Shown: positions 1 to 10,395 of the stretch, one piece after another
Numbering within the stretch: the stretch's first letter is position 1
Layout of the letters: every line of letters begins with the position of its first letter
Assembly: GCA_025766275.1 (NCBI GenBank)
Contig: JAFKAC010000094.1
Span: 1 to 64,000 of the forward strand
Direction: 5' to 3'
Length of the DNA: 64,000 bases
Origin: Lactarius indigo
Lineage: Eukaryota; Basidiomycota; Agaricomycetes; Russulales; Russulaceae
Program-made: the position numbers and the translations under genes
Notes under the pieces: model-generated
The model's input: the letters and a program-made list of their open reading frames with translations, nothing else
What the model was told of the DNA's origin: nothing
Databases searched by the model: none

Positions 1-1017
1 CACGCAGCTCCGGCGTCACCCCCGGTAGCACGTTGTCAGTGAACAGTCGGTACGTGCATAGCGGGAGCACGTCCCGTGCGGCGTTGCGCGTGTACGACGG
101 CGCGTCGGTGCGGAACTCCATCCATGGCGACAGTAGCAGTAGCCCGCCGAGGCATAAGGGTCCCGCGGGAGGCGAGGGTAGAGACGGGTGTGGGTGCAGT
201 AGTTGCGCGACGGTCTGCAGAGCGAGGTTGCCGCCTGCAGAGTCGCCTGCGAGGATGAGATCGGATGGGGGCGTGCCGGCGTCCAGCAGGTGATAGACGG
301 CGACGAGGGCTTGGCGGACTTGTTTTGGGAAGGGGTGTTCGGGTACGAGAGCTAGTGGGCTCGGTCGGTTATAGGAAAGGAAAAAGTAGGCAGTCTGTAG
401 GCGCACCGTAGTTCAGCAGGGCGAAGCCCACCGCGCCCTTGAAATCCCTCCGTAGGGTCAAGAGCATATCAAAGTGCTCCTCTCGCGCTGGGAGCATGTA
501 CCCGCCACCTAGACGTCGCCATTGTCAAAAGGGCTAATGCAAAGACACTAGGTAGGCGCACCGTGGAAATACAAGATCACCCGGTCCACCCTCCGTGGTC
601 CAACCCAATGCAGCTTTGCGCCCTCGGGAAGCTCATCCGTGAGAACCTCCGCGCCATTCGTGCGGCGCGCCCACGCCTCGTACGTCTGTGCCGTCGTCAG
701 CCCGAGCGCAGACTTGAGCTCCCAGGGGGTCCACGCGCGTGCGCTGAGAATGTACCGGGCCGCAGCGGTGCGCGCGGCGCGGAGCCATGAGCGACCCTTG
801 TTTTCGCGGAATACGCCGAGCGCGACGGCGAGGGCTGAGAAGACGAAGCGCAGTTTCGTAAATACACAATCATGTCTAAAGCAGGGAATGAAAGCATGGC
901 TGGCAGAGGGTAGTATTACTCACGCAAGACCATGATGACTGGGGCGATCTGTATCTTCTGCCATAATGTAAGCGGGGGGACGGTGTCGCCACGTCTGTAG
1001 TCATCCGGAGAGACCAT
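1..1017 (-). CDS. alpha/beta hydrolase, HSL type, copy A (C-terminus outside window)
   Basis: Serine hydrolase of the hormone-sensitive-lipase/esterase type (abhydrolase_3), likely acting on small esters; the substrate cannot be told. My model on the minus strand is exon 1 1017-924, exon 2 834-562, exon 3 508-407, exon 4 from 351 to beyond base 1. All junctions are phase 1 with GT..AG ends. Splicing exons 2 and 3 creates the oxyanion-hole motif HGGGY, and exon 4 carries the nucleophile elbow GDSAGG (about bases 225-240) followed by a conserved SPW strand. The last catalytic residues (acid and His) lie off the window. It is more divergent from copies B-D than those are from each other, and exons 2 and 3 are slightly shorter. 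The start ATG at 1017 gives a hydrophilic N-terminus and then a TLWQKI.IAP stretch like that of its paralogues. Confidence 0.82.
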
Positions 1018-1350
1018 GACGGAGATAGGAGTGGGGATACCACGGATGGTGGTTATTGCGCGGGGCGCCACACCTCGGGTCCGTTGTCACCAATGCGACA
1101 GACACTACGGCGTCTATCAGACAATTTCAAAAAGATACTGTAATTGCCCATTACAGTATCGCTGTGGTACAGCTGGCAATGGTAACGTGGGTACAGTATG
1201 ATCCTTGTTCGACTCCGGGTCTAAACATAGGTGTCCAGGTGGCCAAACTACTATACGACGTTCAAAATAATGACGCTGGCGCTCCCATTCGAATTCGAGC
1301 ACCGTCTGTCATTACAGGTAATTGAAGTAATTTGATGAACAACACAGTAT
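1018..1350. other. intergenic, hydrolase A to B
   Basis: No gene is supported. It holds one perfect 11-bp hairpin (listed separately) and the 3' flank of copy B. Confidence 0.6.
1134..1160. repeat. perfect 11-bp inverted repeat, 5-base loop
   Basis: GATACTGTAAT (1134-1144) pairs with ATTACAGTATC (1150-1160) across the loop TGCCC. It may be a relic of a small inverted-repeat element or a 3'-end structure for the upstream transcript. No function can be assigned. Confidence 0.7.
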
Positions 1351-2625
1351 TCAGTTTCCGCCACGGAAGGACTTTGTCAAGAATGCGACAATCGCATCGT
1401 AGTCTTGACCGTTCCCACCCTGCCCCACCGCGAATTTGATTATCATGTCTTCGTGAATTCCTCCAGGCTCGACCACCGTAGTCGTATCCTTCACATGCTT
1501 CTCGATAACCCTGCTCACATCGATAATTTGGTCAAATAGGCCTTCGTGTTCGCCAGCAGTGATGAGTATACGAGGATACACCCCGTCGAACCCAGACCAC
1601 CAGCTAGCTGGTGCGGTGGCGGGTTCCACGTGGTGTTGCAGCTCAGGAGTCACACCAGGCCGAACCAGGTCTGCCATGAACTTGTACGAGCGAGAGAAGA
1701 GCAAGTCTTTGCCCTCGTTGCGGACATACGATGGCGCGTCTATACTGTAAGCGACCCACGGCGAGATCAACAGAGCACCGGCGAGCGGCTGTGAGAGAGT
1801 AGGTGGTGCAGGAATAGATGCGAGCGGGTGGAGAAGGTGCGACCCAAGCTGGAGCGTGAGATTCCCACCGCCGAATCGCCGCCGATGACGATATTCGACG
1901 GAGAGATGCCTTTCTGGATGAGATACGTTAGGGCAGCGTTGGCTTGCCTCAGCTGGGTTGGGACGGGGGAGTCGGGAGCAAGCGCTAATGAGAGGTCAGA
2001 ATGCGTCACTATTAGACTAGATATTAGACGCACAATATTCCAAGGCAGCGACTCCGATCTCGCCAACGTCAGCAGACAGGGCTTTCTGAAGACTATGTAA
2101 GAATGGGAAGTAGCTGGGGCCGGCAGGCAAGACGTAGCCTCCCCCTGGAGCGCAGATTTTCGGCGCAATTCAGCCAATGTATGCGCACAGTCCGGGGCGG
2201 GCAGGACTCACCGTGGAAGTAGAGGAAGACCTTGTTATGGCTCGCATCTCGTCGCGGTCCTACCCAGTGCAGCTTCGCCCCCTCTGGCAGTTCGTCCGTC
2301 AAGACCTCTTGTTTCACTGAGCGAGCCCATTTCTGGTACATCTGGGACGTAGACACGCCAATGAAAGAGCGCAACGTGTGGATTTCCCAATCGTGATTGA
2401 AGATGTAACGAGTTAGGGCTAGGTTGGTGGATCGAGACCAGGACCTCCCCTTGTTTCCACGAAAGATACCGATCGCAATGGCGATCGCTGTCCGTGTGGT
2501 GAGCGCTGGCCCACTCAACAAGACGACCACTCACGCATTCTAAGGAGAACGGGGACGAGCCAGAGCTTCTCTCCAAGAGTGAGAGGACGGAATGACGAAT
2601 CGTTCGGGGAAGTAGATAGCGACAT
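1351..2625 (-). pseudogene. alpha/beta hydrolase copy B, frameshifted at the GDSAG elbow
   Basis: Same gene structure as copies C and D: exon 1 2625-2535 (91 nt), exon 2 2487-2212 (276 nt), exon 3 2144-2034 (111 nt), exon 4 1984-1351. Exon lengths are identical to C and D except exon 4, which is 634 rather than 635 nt. Alignment with C and D places the missing base at about 1868-1870, directly after GDSA, so the frame is lost inside the catalytic serine motif. The HGGGY motif and all splice sites are intact, and the C-terminal half is still open in its own frame. The break is therefore a single recent event, or a sequencing error. Read as a pseudogene, with assembly error the alternative. Confidence 0.85.
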
Positions 2626-3530
2626 GATGACAGGAAATGGTTTGTTGGACACCCGGGAGAGCCCGGAAAAGTGACAGTGTCGCTTATATAGGTGCAGATA
2701 TGAGGGACGTTACGCAAGATTTAAGACATTGACGCAATACGTATTGCGCGTCTCTTCTCCACTCGGACTTTAGTAGACAGTCGTGGGTTGGATCAGTTAA
2801 GTGTACAGTACTGTTTCGTTTCCAAATGGAACGTCAAGTCCGTCCTGGGAAGTGATTACGAGGTGTCATCGCATTCATCAAATTTTCACACCGCCTTCCT
2901 TACTTCTTGATCGTCGAACGTCCGAGCCTGTACTATACAGACGCTTCGCAATACGCGTCATTTTGTGTTGCATGATGGATAGCCTAAGGGACGGCGAGTC
3001 TTAATATTGATGAATGCTGTGTGACTGGAGCTTCAAAGCAAGGTCTACAACGGCGGCAAGTGTTTGCGTACGTCAAGCGATTTAGTCAGGGATACCGAAA
3101 ATAATAAGGTCGTCTTAGTAAATTAACGATGACTCATCATTACATCATTCCTAAATAAGTGCGTGCTCGTTTCTCGGAAACCCTTTATTTTTCCCACCCG
3201 GTAACTGCCAATGGATGAGGTCATCGAGGCCCATGTTTTCCGACCTTCATCAACTCGCTCCGGGAGACCCCATCCACCAGTCGCGATTTCGCCTCGGAAA
3301 CGCAAACCCCTCAGATCAAGAAGCACTTCGGGCCTCCGCCCATTTTGTGCTGTCTACCAGCTGTTGTTCCTGTAGCAGTGCCAGTTCTTCTTCCACACCA
3401 AACCCACAACGCAGAGCAAGGCAATGACTCCCAAAGACCGTCAACTTTCAGACAATATGTGCCTCGCACGTGATCAAACTAATATCCCAACAAATTACCT
3501 TAAAACGGTCCGTGTCGCCACCGGTACCGG
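2626..3530. other. duplicated upstream region of copy B, then hAT flank
   Basis: Bases of about 2760-3110 resemble the regions upstream of copies C (about 11820-12100) and D (about 16240-16700), so the duplicated unit extended at least 450 bp upstream of the hydrolase. The short opposite-strand frames here have no recognisable protein. The region after 3110 shows no gene up to the transposon at 3531. Confidence 0.5.
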
Positions 3531-3552
3531 TAGTGTTGCCGTGGCTCGGCTC
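3531..3552 (+). repeat. left terminal inverted repeat of hAT element
   Basis: Starts TAGTGTTGCCGTGG and matches the reverse complement of 10079-10100 at all 22 positions; similarity then breaks up into GGCTCA-type words. Confidence 0.92.
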
Positions 3553-3984
3553 AAATCGGCTGAGCCAGCCAAGCTGAGCTGTTTTGAGCCAAGCCAAGCT
3601 GACACATCAGCTCAGGACCAAAATTGGCTCAGCTCGGCTCGCGAGCTGGCTGAGCTGGGCTGAGCCAGGCTTGATTAGGAATGACCAGATTAGGCAGGGC
3701 TTGCCCGGCTCGTGAGTACGCGTGAGCGGGTGAGAATGGATTCTGCCTGGCTGAGCCAGGAACGAGCTGGCCAAAAATGGAATATATTTGCTCAACGTGC
3801 GTTTCCAGTGTCTGCTGGGGCTCTCAGAAGAAAAGTGGGTAAGTCCTCTTTTTTGGCGTCTCCTCAGACGACCTTGCGCAAACTCTGACAAAAATAAAAT
3901 AAAACATTTGTATTGCTGTAGACTACATAGTATAGAGAATACATTTTTTTTTTCTATCTACTGCCCGGGTGCGGCTGAGTCGAA

Positions 3985-4910
3985 GGCATCGCCATCGTCG
4001 CCACGGTGGCGGTGGTGGTCGCGGTGGTGGTCGCAGTCGCCGCGGTGGTGGTCGTAGTGGTCGCCGCGGTGGTGGTCGCGGTTGCCACGGTGGTGGTGGT
4101 GGTCGCGGTCGTCGTCGCGGTCGTCGCGATGGTCGTCGCGGTTGCCGTGGTGGTGGTTGTGGTCGCCGCGGTGGTAATCGCGGTTGCCGCGGTCGTGGTT
4201 GTCGTCGCGGTCGTGGTCGTGGTCGCCGCAGTCGTGGTGGTGGTGGTGGTTGTCGTCGCGGTTGTCGCAATGGTCATCGCGGTTGCTGTGGTGGTGGTGG
4301 TGGTCGCGGTGGTGGTTGTGGTCGCCGCGGTGGTAATCGCGGTCACCGCGGTCGTGGTTGTGGTCGCGGTTGTGGTCGCGGTTGCTGCGGTTGTGGTGGT
4401 GGTCGCGGTTGTCGTCGCGGTTGTCGCGATGGTCATCGCGGTTGCCGCGGTGGTGGTGGTGGTCGCGGTGGTGGTTGTGGTCGCAGTTGCGGTCGCGGTT
4501 GCTGCGGTGGTGGTTGTGGTTGTGGTTGTGGTCGCCGTGGTCATGGTCGCGGTCGCTGTGGTGGTCGCTGTGGTGGTCGTGGTCGCCGTGGTGGTCGCGG
4601 TTGCCGCGGTGGTGGTCGTGGTGGTCGTGGTGGTCGTGGTCGTGGTTGCGGTTGCGGTTGCGGTCGTGGTCGTGGTCATGGCTGTGGTCGTGGTTGCAAT
4701 CGTGGTCGTGATCGTGGTCGCGGTCGCCGTGGTGGTCGCTGTGGTGGTCGTGGTCGCCGTGGTGGTCGCGGTTGCCGCGGTGGTGGTCGTGGTGGTCGTG
4801 GTGGTCGTGGTTGTGGTTGCGGTTGCGGTCGTGGTCGTGGTCGTAGTCGTGGTCGTGGTCGTAGTCGTGGTCGTGGTCGTGGTCGTGGTCGCGGTCGCGG
4901 TCGTCGCACC
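3985..4910. repeat. degenerate (GGTCGN)n hexanucleotide/triplet satellite inside the hAT element
   Basis: About 0.9 kb of GGTCGC, GGTTGC, GGTGGT and GGTCGT units with higher-order blocks (for example 4560-4640 resembles 4737-4815). All six frames stay open for long stretches and give monotonous His-Asp, Thr, Val, Gly-Arg or Arg-Pro polymers. I treat these as repeat artefacts, not genes. Confidence 0.9.
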
Positions 4911-5308
4911 CCAGGGCTGGTGCCATCGCTGTGGCTGCCTTGGGGGCTTGGGGGTTCGGGGTGTGGCTATCGCAGGGCAGGTCCTGCCGCTGCCTTGTTA
5001 CCTGCGAGGGTGCGTGTGGGCGAGTCAGTGAGCCAGGCAAAAAAAAAAGAGCACTTACTTTGTGGCCAAGAGAGAGGGTGGGTCGTAAACCCGTGCCAGT
5101 GGTGCTTGTGAGCATGAACGCGAGTTGCGCAATGCAAGGGCAAGGAATTTTCGCAGCCACCGCATGTACGACGCGCATTCCCACGCTCTCGTCTCGGCTC
5201 CTGCTGTCTGCTACAGTCTCATCTCTCCTCATCTCTGCCTGATCTCAGCTGATCTACTTCAGCTTGCTTCTTTTATTTTTTTTTGTACTACTCTTGGCTA
5301 CGTCTACT

Positions 5309-8300
5309 ATGGCTGGATCTAGGAAGAGGGCCCCTTCAACACCCAAGAGGACTCCAAAAAGGCCAAAGACCAAGAAGAGCCAGGTCAAACAGCGGGAGCT
5401 TCCTGGTGGTGCTTTGGAGATGTCTTTTCAGCTTGATGGTATGTGCTCATTGTTTTGATGGTATCCATACACTCATATTGTGTTAGTCTCATCCACAGCT
5501 GCTCAGACATCAGTTTCCAGTGCCAGACATGTGCACTTTAATCTAGGCTCTTCTGCAGCTTCAGGTGGCCCTCCTGGACCCTCACAGCAGGGAGAGGACC
5601 CCTTTGCAGGTTCTTCACCTGCTCAGGCTGCCAATCAAGTGAGTATCTATTTTATTAATTTTATAATCATTTTTTAACAAATTTAATACAGGGAGGCCTT
5701 AGCTCACCCCAACCTGAGAACTTTGACCTTGGAAATGGGTCAGATGGCTCTCAGGAGGGTGGTGCTAATTTCAATAGCCCTCAGGAAGGCAACTCTGACC
5801 CTCCAACTCCAACTCGCCGCCCAAGGAGGGCTCAAAAAGCTGGTTCAAGGCTGGGCTCAGGTGATGACACCTTGAGGTTTTTTCAGGCTCTTGATGGGAA
5901 GAAACAGTGCAAGTTTTGCTTGTGAGTTTTTTATTCTTATTTTTATTTTTATTTCTAAAAATTATTTTTGTAGGATACTTCATCAAGAGGATGCGTCCAT
6001 CAAAGTACACTTATATCGCTCCACTACTGCAACAGGTCCTCTGCGGTCCCATCTGCTCAATCACCATGCAGATGAGTGGGTTACAGAGTGCCAAAGACTC
6101 AAAATTGAGCTGAGAGGTAAAGAGGGAGAAGAAGCTGTTGCAAGAGTTACTGGAGTTCCTGTAGAGCATCAAGCTAGGCGCCGCACTCCCTTCACTCAAG
6201 ACAACTTTTTAGATGGCCTTGTGCAATTTATTGTTGCCACAGATCAGGTTTTTTATTTAATTTTAATTTTTTTTTTTATTTTTTTTAGCCTATGATGATT
6301 GTGGAGAGACCAGAGTTCCGCCACCTGTGTCTCCTACTCCGCCCTGAGCTGAGTGATGCAGACATCCCTCACAGGACCACTATGCAGAAGCGCATTGTGG
6401 AGAACTGTACAGAGGCACTCCACAATTTGTCTCAGCATATTCAGGTAATATTTTATTATTATATCTTAGTGCTTGAGGGCTAACTTCTATTTAGACAAGC
6501 TGCCTTGGGAGGGTCTCTTTTACCACAGACATGTGGACAGACCCTGACCTCAAGCCATACATGGCTGTTACTGCTCACTGGCTGGAGCAGATCCAGACTC
6601 AAGATGGCCAGCAAAAGCTAACCCTTAGAGCTGACCTTATTGGATTTGTCTATTTTCCTGGGTCCCACACTGGAGAGAGGTTAGCTGAGGTCTTTCATTT
6701 TATCATTACTAGGATGGGGCTTGAAAGAAAGGTAATGTCTACTTCATTTTATATATAAATTTCGACTAATTAATTTTTTTTTAAATAAAGATTGGTTGGA
6801 TAACAACAGATAATGCATCCAACAACAGCTCTATGATGGAGGCACTAGAAACTCAGTTAAAGAAGCAATATCCTAATACTGGGTTTTCTGCAGAGCAGCG
6901 CCACATCAGGTAAGTGTCAAACTATTTAATATTTTTTTGCTAACACTTTTTAGATGCTTTGCCCATATTGTAAATCTTGCATGCAAGGCAATGCTTGAGG
7001 AAGCAGTTGAACTTGGTTTTGACCAAGTTAAAAGGCTTCAGCAAATTATTGTTTATGTGAGCCTTTCCTTTTTTTTTTTCTTTTTTTTCTTCTTTTTCCC
7101 TTCTTTTTTTCGAGTTTTTTTGTCTTTTTTTCTTTTTCTTTTTCTTTTCTTTTCTTTTTCTTTTTCTTTTTCTTTTTCTTTTTCTTTTTCTTTTTCTTTT
7201 TCTTTTTCTTTTTCTTTTTCTTTTTCTTTTTCTTTTTCTTTTTCTTTTTCTTTTTCTTTTTCTTTTTCTTTTTCTTTTTCTTTTTCTTTTTCTTTTTCTT
7301 TTTCTTTTTCTTTTTCTTTTTCTTTTTCTTTTTCTTTTTCTTTTTCTTTTTCTTTTTCTTGTTTCTTTTTCCGAGTTTTTTCTTTTTTTCTTTTTTTTTT
7401 CTAATTTATTTATAATAGATCCGCAACTCATCATGAAGGCGTGATATATTTTCTACAATTGCAAAGGAGTTAAATGTGCCTCCTTTGCAATTAATTCTTG
7501 ATGTGGAGACCAGGTGGTCCTCTGCCTATTTAATGATCAAGAGGGCATTTATTTTGAGAGAGGTATTTTTTAAGCCATTTAATAAATTCTAATGCTAACT
7601 TTTAGTTAGGCAATTGATAGGTTTACTCAGGAGGGAGGGCCAGACCCATTAAATGAGGAAGATTGGAGGGTCCTTGGGGGACTTCAGAGAATTCTTCAGG
7701 TGTGCAGACATTTTCTCTCTCTGATTGTCTATTAATTTATTTATTAGATCCCCTTCTGGTATCAGCAATCACTTTCTTATGAGAAGACGCCAACACTTTG
7801 TGGCACAGTTGCTGCATTTGAGGGCTTTTTAAAAACCCTGAATGACTTGGCAAATACCTTGGAGACTGAGAGACAGGACATTGGTCTTATTATTGGAAAA
7901 GCTTCAGAGAAGATAGTTCCATATTCTATGCAGGCCCTTGACCTTCCAGTATATCAGCTTTCAATGGGTGAGTGGCTGTCTTAATATTCTGCATAATTTC
8001 TCATCTCATGTGAACAGTTCTTAACCCTTTGACAAAGCTTGAATGGTTCAAGCAACACTACCAATCAAATGTTTCTGAAGCAGTAAAGCGCCACCTCCTT
8101 GATGCAGTGAGTGCTTTTAATTTTATCATGCTACTCTAAAACTAAAATTCTAAGTAGCTCAGACCATTGTACACACCATCTAGAGCCCCTACTAGATCAA
8201 CTGTACCCCCTCCACCCCCTGAACCATTTGGTGGCATGCAGGCCACTTTGGCAAACCTTGGTATTGGCCCAATGCCTGTCTACAGACCACAGGCAAATAC

Positions 8301-8733
8301 CTTAGAAGGTGAAGTTGATGACTATCTAGCAGCCCCAGTCAAATATGCCAATATTCTTGAGTTCTGGCAGGTATGTAGAATGGTTCATTTTATTAGGGAG
8401 TACTGACAGTAGTTGGAATGGCAGGAACACCAGAAAAAGTGGCCAACACTCTTCAAGCTTGCCATGGACTTACTCCCCATTCAAGCCACTTCAGTCCCAT
8501 GTGAGCGTGTCTTCTCAGCAAGCAAGGAGACAGCTAGAGCCAGGAGGAACCGCCTTAAGCCAGGCAGCATGGAAGCCATACAGATACTCAAGTTCCAGGC
8601 AAAGTATAAAAGGGAACTCAATTTTACTGAAGGGCTTGGAGAGAAGGATGAAATGGAAGAGCTGGAGGGAATGGAGGCAGTCAGACCAGTTGAGGACTTG
8701 AGGGCTTATCTCAGGGGCATTAGTGAGCAGTAG
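5309..8733 (+). pseudogene. hAT transposase (BED finger, core, dimerisation domain), one in-frame stop
   Basis: Cut-and-paste transposase of the enclosing element. Hand splicing gives 14 exons: 5309-5438, 5499-5638, 5692-5921, 5974-6247, 6289-6444, 6495-6731, 6791-6909, 6954-7056, 7419-7562, 7610-7699, 7748-7967, 8018-8106, 8158-8370, 8425-8733. Together they are 2454 nt (818 codons), with GT..AG introns and consistent phases throughout. A basic N-terminus is followed by a BED-type zinc finger (CKFC at about 163-166, HLLNHH at about 193-198). Next come the DMWTD catalytic-core strand (about 322-326), HIRCFAHIVNLA, DVETRWSSAY, and the hAT C-terminal dimerisation motif PCERVFSASK in the last exon. 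The only defect is TGA at 7434-7436 (codon 469), just after the long microsatellite intron. Intron 4 has an unusual GTTTTT donor. The element is nearly intact and probably young; it could be non-autonomous, or an unrecognised splice may skip the stop. Confidence 0.88.
7122..7372. repeat. (CTTTTT)n microsatellite in transposase intron 8
   Basis: About 40 near-perfect CTTTTT units fill most of the 362-bp intron 7057-7418. The Lys/Arg- and Phe/Ser-rich open frames across it are artefacts. Confidence 0.95.
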
Positions 8734-8984
8734 TTTAAGAGAATTTATTTGCAACAAGGCTATATACATGTATTTGTACCTAGGAATGAACTACATAAAA
8801 GTAGGGGACCTGTGCGACTCACCTGGGGTGGCCAGAGAGGGAAAAGGGGGTGGGAAGAGAAAGGGGGGTGTGGAGGGGCAAGAGGAGGGTGCGCGAGGGC
8901 TGTCCGAGGGTATCCGAGGGCGTCCGAGGGCCTTCCGAGGGTGTCCGAGGAATCCAGGGGCACGTGATGGTTGTCCGAAGGCGG

Positions 8985-9300
8985 GCGGGCGCTGGCGGCG
9001 GCAGCGAGGGTGGAACGGTGGCGGCGGTGACAGCTCCGGCGGTGGTGGCGCCAGCAGCGAGTGGTGGCGGCGGCGGCGGCGGCGACGCGAGGGCGGTGGC
9101 GGCAGCGACAGCGAAGGTGGTGGTGGCGGCGACAGCGAAGGTGGTGGCAGCGGTGGCAGCGGCAGCAAGGATGGTGGCGGTGGCGGCGGCTGCAGCGAGG
9201 GCGTTGGCGGCGGCGGCGGCAGCTGCAGCAGCAGCGTGGGTGGTGGCGGTGGCGGCAGCGAGGGCAGTTGTGGCGACAGCGGCGGCAGAAGTGAGGGCAT
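8985..9300. repeat. GGC/GGT-rich triplet tract, right part of hAT element
   Basis: Runs of GGCGGC, GGCAGC and GGTGGC give Ala-, Gly- or Arg-rich frames on both strands. Lies downstream of the transposase stop and has no coding signal beyond composition. Confidence 0.85.
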
Positions 9301-9480
9301 AGGGTGATGATGCCGAAGACGACGCGGAGGCGGTGGCAGAGACAGTAGGCGGCGGTGACAGTGACGGCGCAGGCGACAACGGCGACAACGTTGGCGACAA
9401 CGTTGGCGACGATGGCGACAGCGCCATCAGAGGCACCGACGGCTGCGCGGCAGCCAGAGGAGCGGCGAGGGGCGGTGAGA

Positions 9481-9760
9481 GGCGACGACCAGCAGCGAGA
9501 GGCGGCGACCAGCGGCGAGAGGCGGCGACCAGCGGCGAGAGGCGGTGACCAGCGGCGACCCGAGCGACAGGCAGCGACCAGAGCAAGCGGTGGCGACCAG
9601 AGTGAGCGGCGGCGAGTGGCGGCGACCAGCGACCAGTGGCGACCAGAGCGAGCGACGGCGAGAAGAAGCAGCGGCCAGAGAGAGAGCAACAAGGGCGGCG
9701 AGAGCACAGACAAGGCCAGCGGTCGGCGGGCGGACAACGCGAACAGCGCGCAGACAGCGC
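9481..9760. repeat. 20-bp tandem repeats, GGCGAC-rich
   Basis: A 20-bp unit reading CAGCGGCGAGAGGCGGCGAC repeats about four times from 9490 to 9565, then degenerates into GCGACCAGAG-type words to about 9760. Part of the right arm of the hAT element. Confidence 0.8.
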
Positions 9761-10078
9761 GCAGACCGCAAGCCCAGTCTGTGCAGAGGGGGGGGATGAC
9801 TGGGGATCCCGGCCAGTCGTTCAGATAACTCAGTCTCACTGAGGGGGAGCCAGGTATACTCAGTTCTCAGGGCTTGAAGCTTGAAGTTCGAGACTTGGAT
9901 TCACGCGCGTGTTCATTGGCTTGGCTGACTCAGGCTACCCAAAATGGTACGATTTCCTATTCGTACTTTTGGGTGGCTTGAGCCGGCTCAGCCTAGCTTG
10001 AGCCAGCTCAATTCAGAGTGGCTCAGCTCAGCTCGTCCTTTTTTGGTCAAGCTGTGCTTAGCTGAGCCAAGCCAAGCT

Positions 10079-10100
10079 GAGCCGAGCCACGGCAACACTA
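10079..10100 (-). repeat. right terminal inverted repeat of hAT element
   Basis: Ends CACGGCAACACTA, an exact reverse complement of the left end; followed by GTACCGTA, which resembles the left flank GGTACCGG. Confidence 0.92.
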
Positions 10101-10395
10101 GTACCGTACCGGCAAGCCGAGCCAGGCCAGTTTTGGTCCCCACCGGCGCCAGACGGCGGTCATGCCCACACTGAGGAGTGTGTGTGGCCACGTCACAGCC
10201 ACCGTTCGCACATGCCTCGACCATGACGGCTGCATCCAGAAGGGCCGCGAACATTGGGTACTTATAGATTAGACTACTACGTGACGCTCAGAACAATAAT
10301 CCGGCACTCGCATTGACATTTAAATTAGAGGATCGTCCATCTTTAAACATGATTGAAGCGGTTTGGCAGAAGAAAGTACAGTACACTGGAACTGT
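10101..10395. other. intergenic, hAT to hydrolase C
   Basis: No gene seen. From about 10310 it resembles the 3' flank of copy D (about 14750-14832), so it is probably the shared 3' untranslated region of the hydrolases. Confidence 0.5.

Larger units (their letters stand above)
3531..10100 (+). mobile_element. hAT-superfamily DNA transposon, about 6.57 kb
   Basis: Bounded by 22-bp perfect terminal inverted repeats beginning TAGTGTTGCC (3531-3552 and 10079-10100). Inside each end are clusters of GGCTCA/TGAGCC words (3541-3690 and 9955-10090), which look like subterminal transposase-binding repeats typical of hAT elements. The flanks share GTACCG on both sides (3523-3528 and 10101-10106), an imperfect target duplication. 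The interior holds a 14-exon plus-strand transposase (5309-8733), a degenerate hexanucleotide satellite on the left and GGC-rich arrays on the right. Family assignment rests on the BED finger, the hAT core motifs and the C-terminal dimerisation motif of the transposase. Confidence 0.92.

Noticed and set aside
3923..5232. Very long open frames on both strands (poly-Thr, poly-Val, His/Asp-rich, Gly/Arg-rich)
   Set aside because: They are all products of the same 6-bp/3-bp satellite, open in every frame, with no non-repeat domain.
6937..7434. Lys/Arg-rich and Phe/Ser-rich frames
   Set aside because: Translation of the CTTTTT microsatellite, which lies in a transposase intron.
8760..9839. 359-codon minus-strand frame and overlapping Ala/Pro/Arg-rich frames
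   Set aside because: GGC-rich repeat composition inside the hAT right arm; no domain and no start context.
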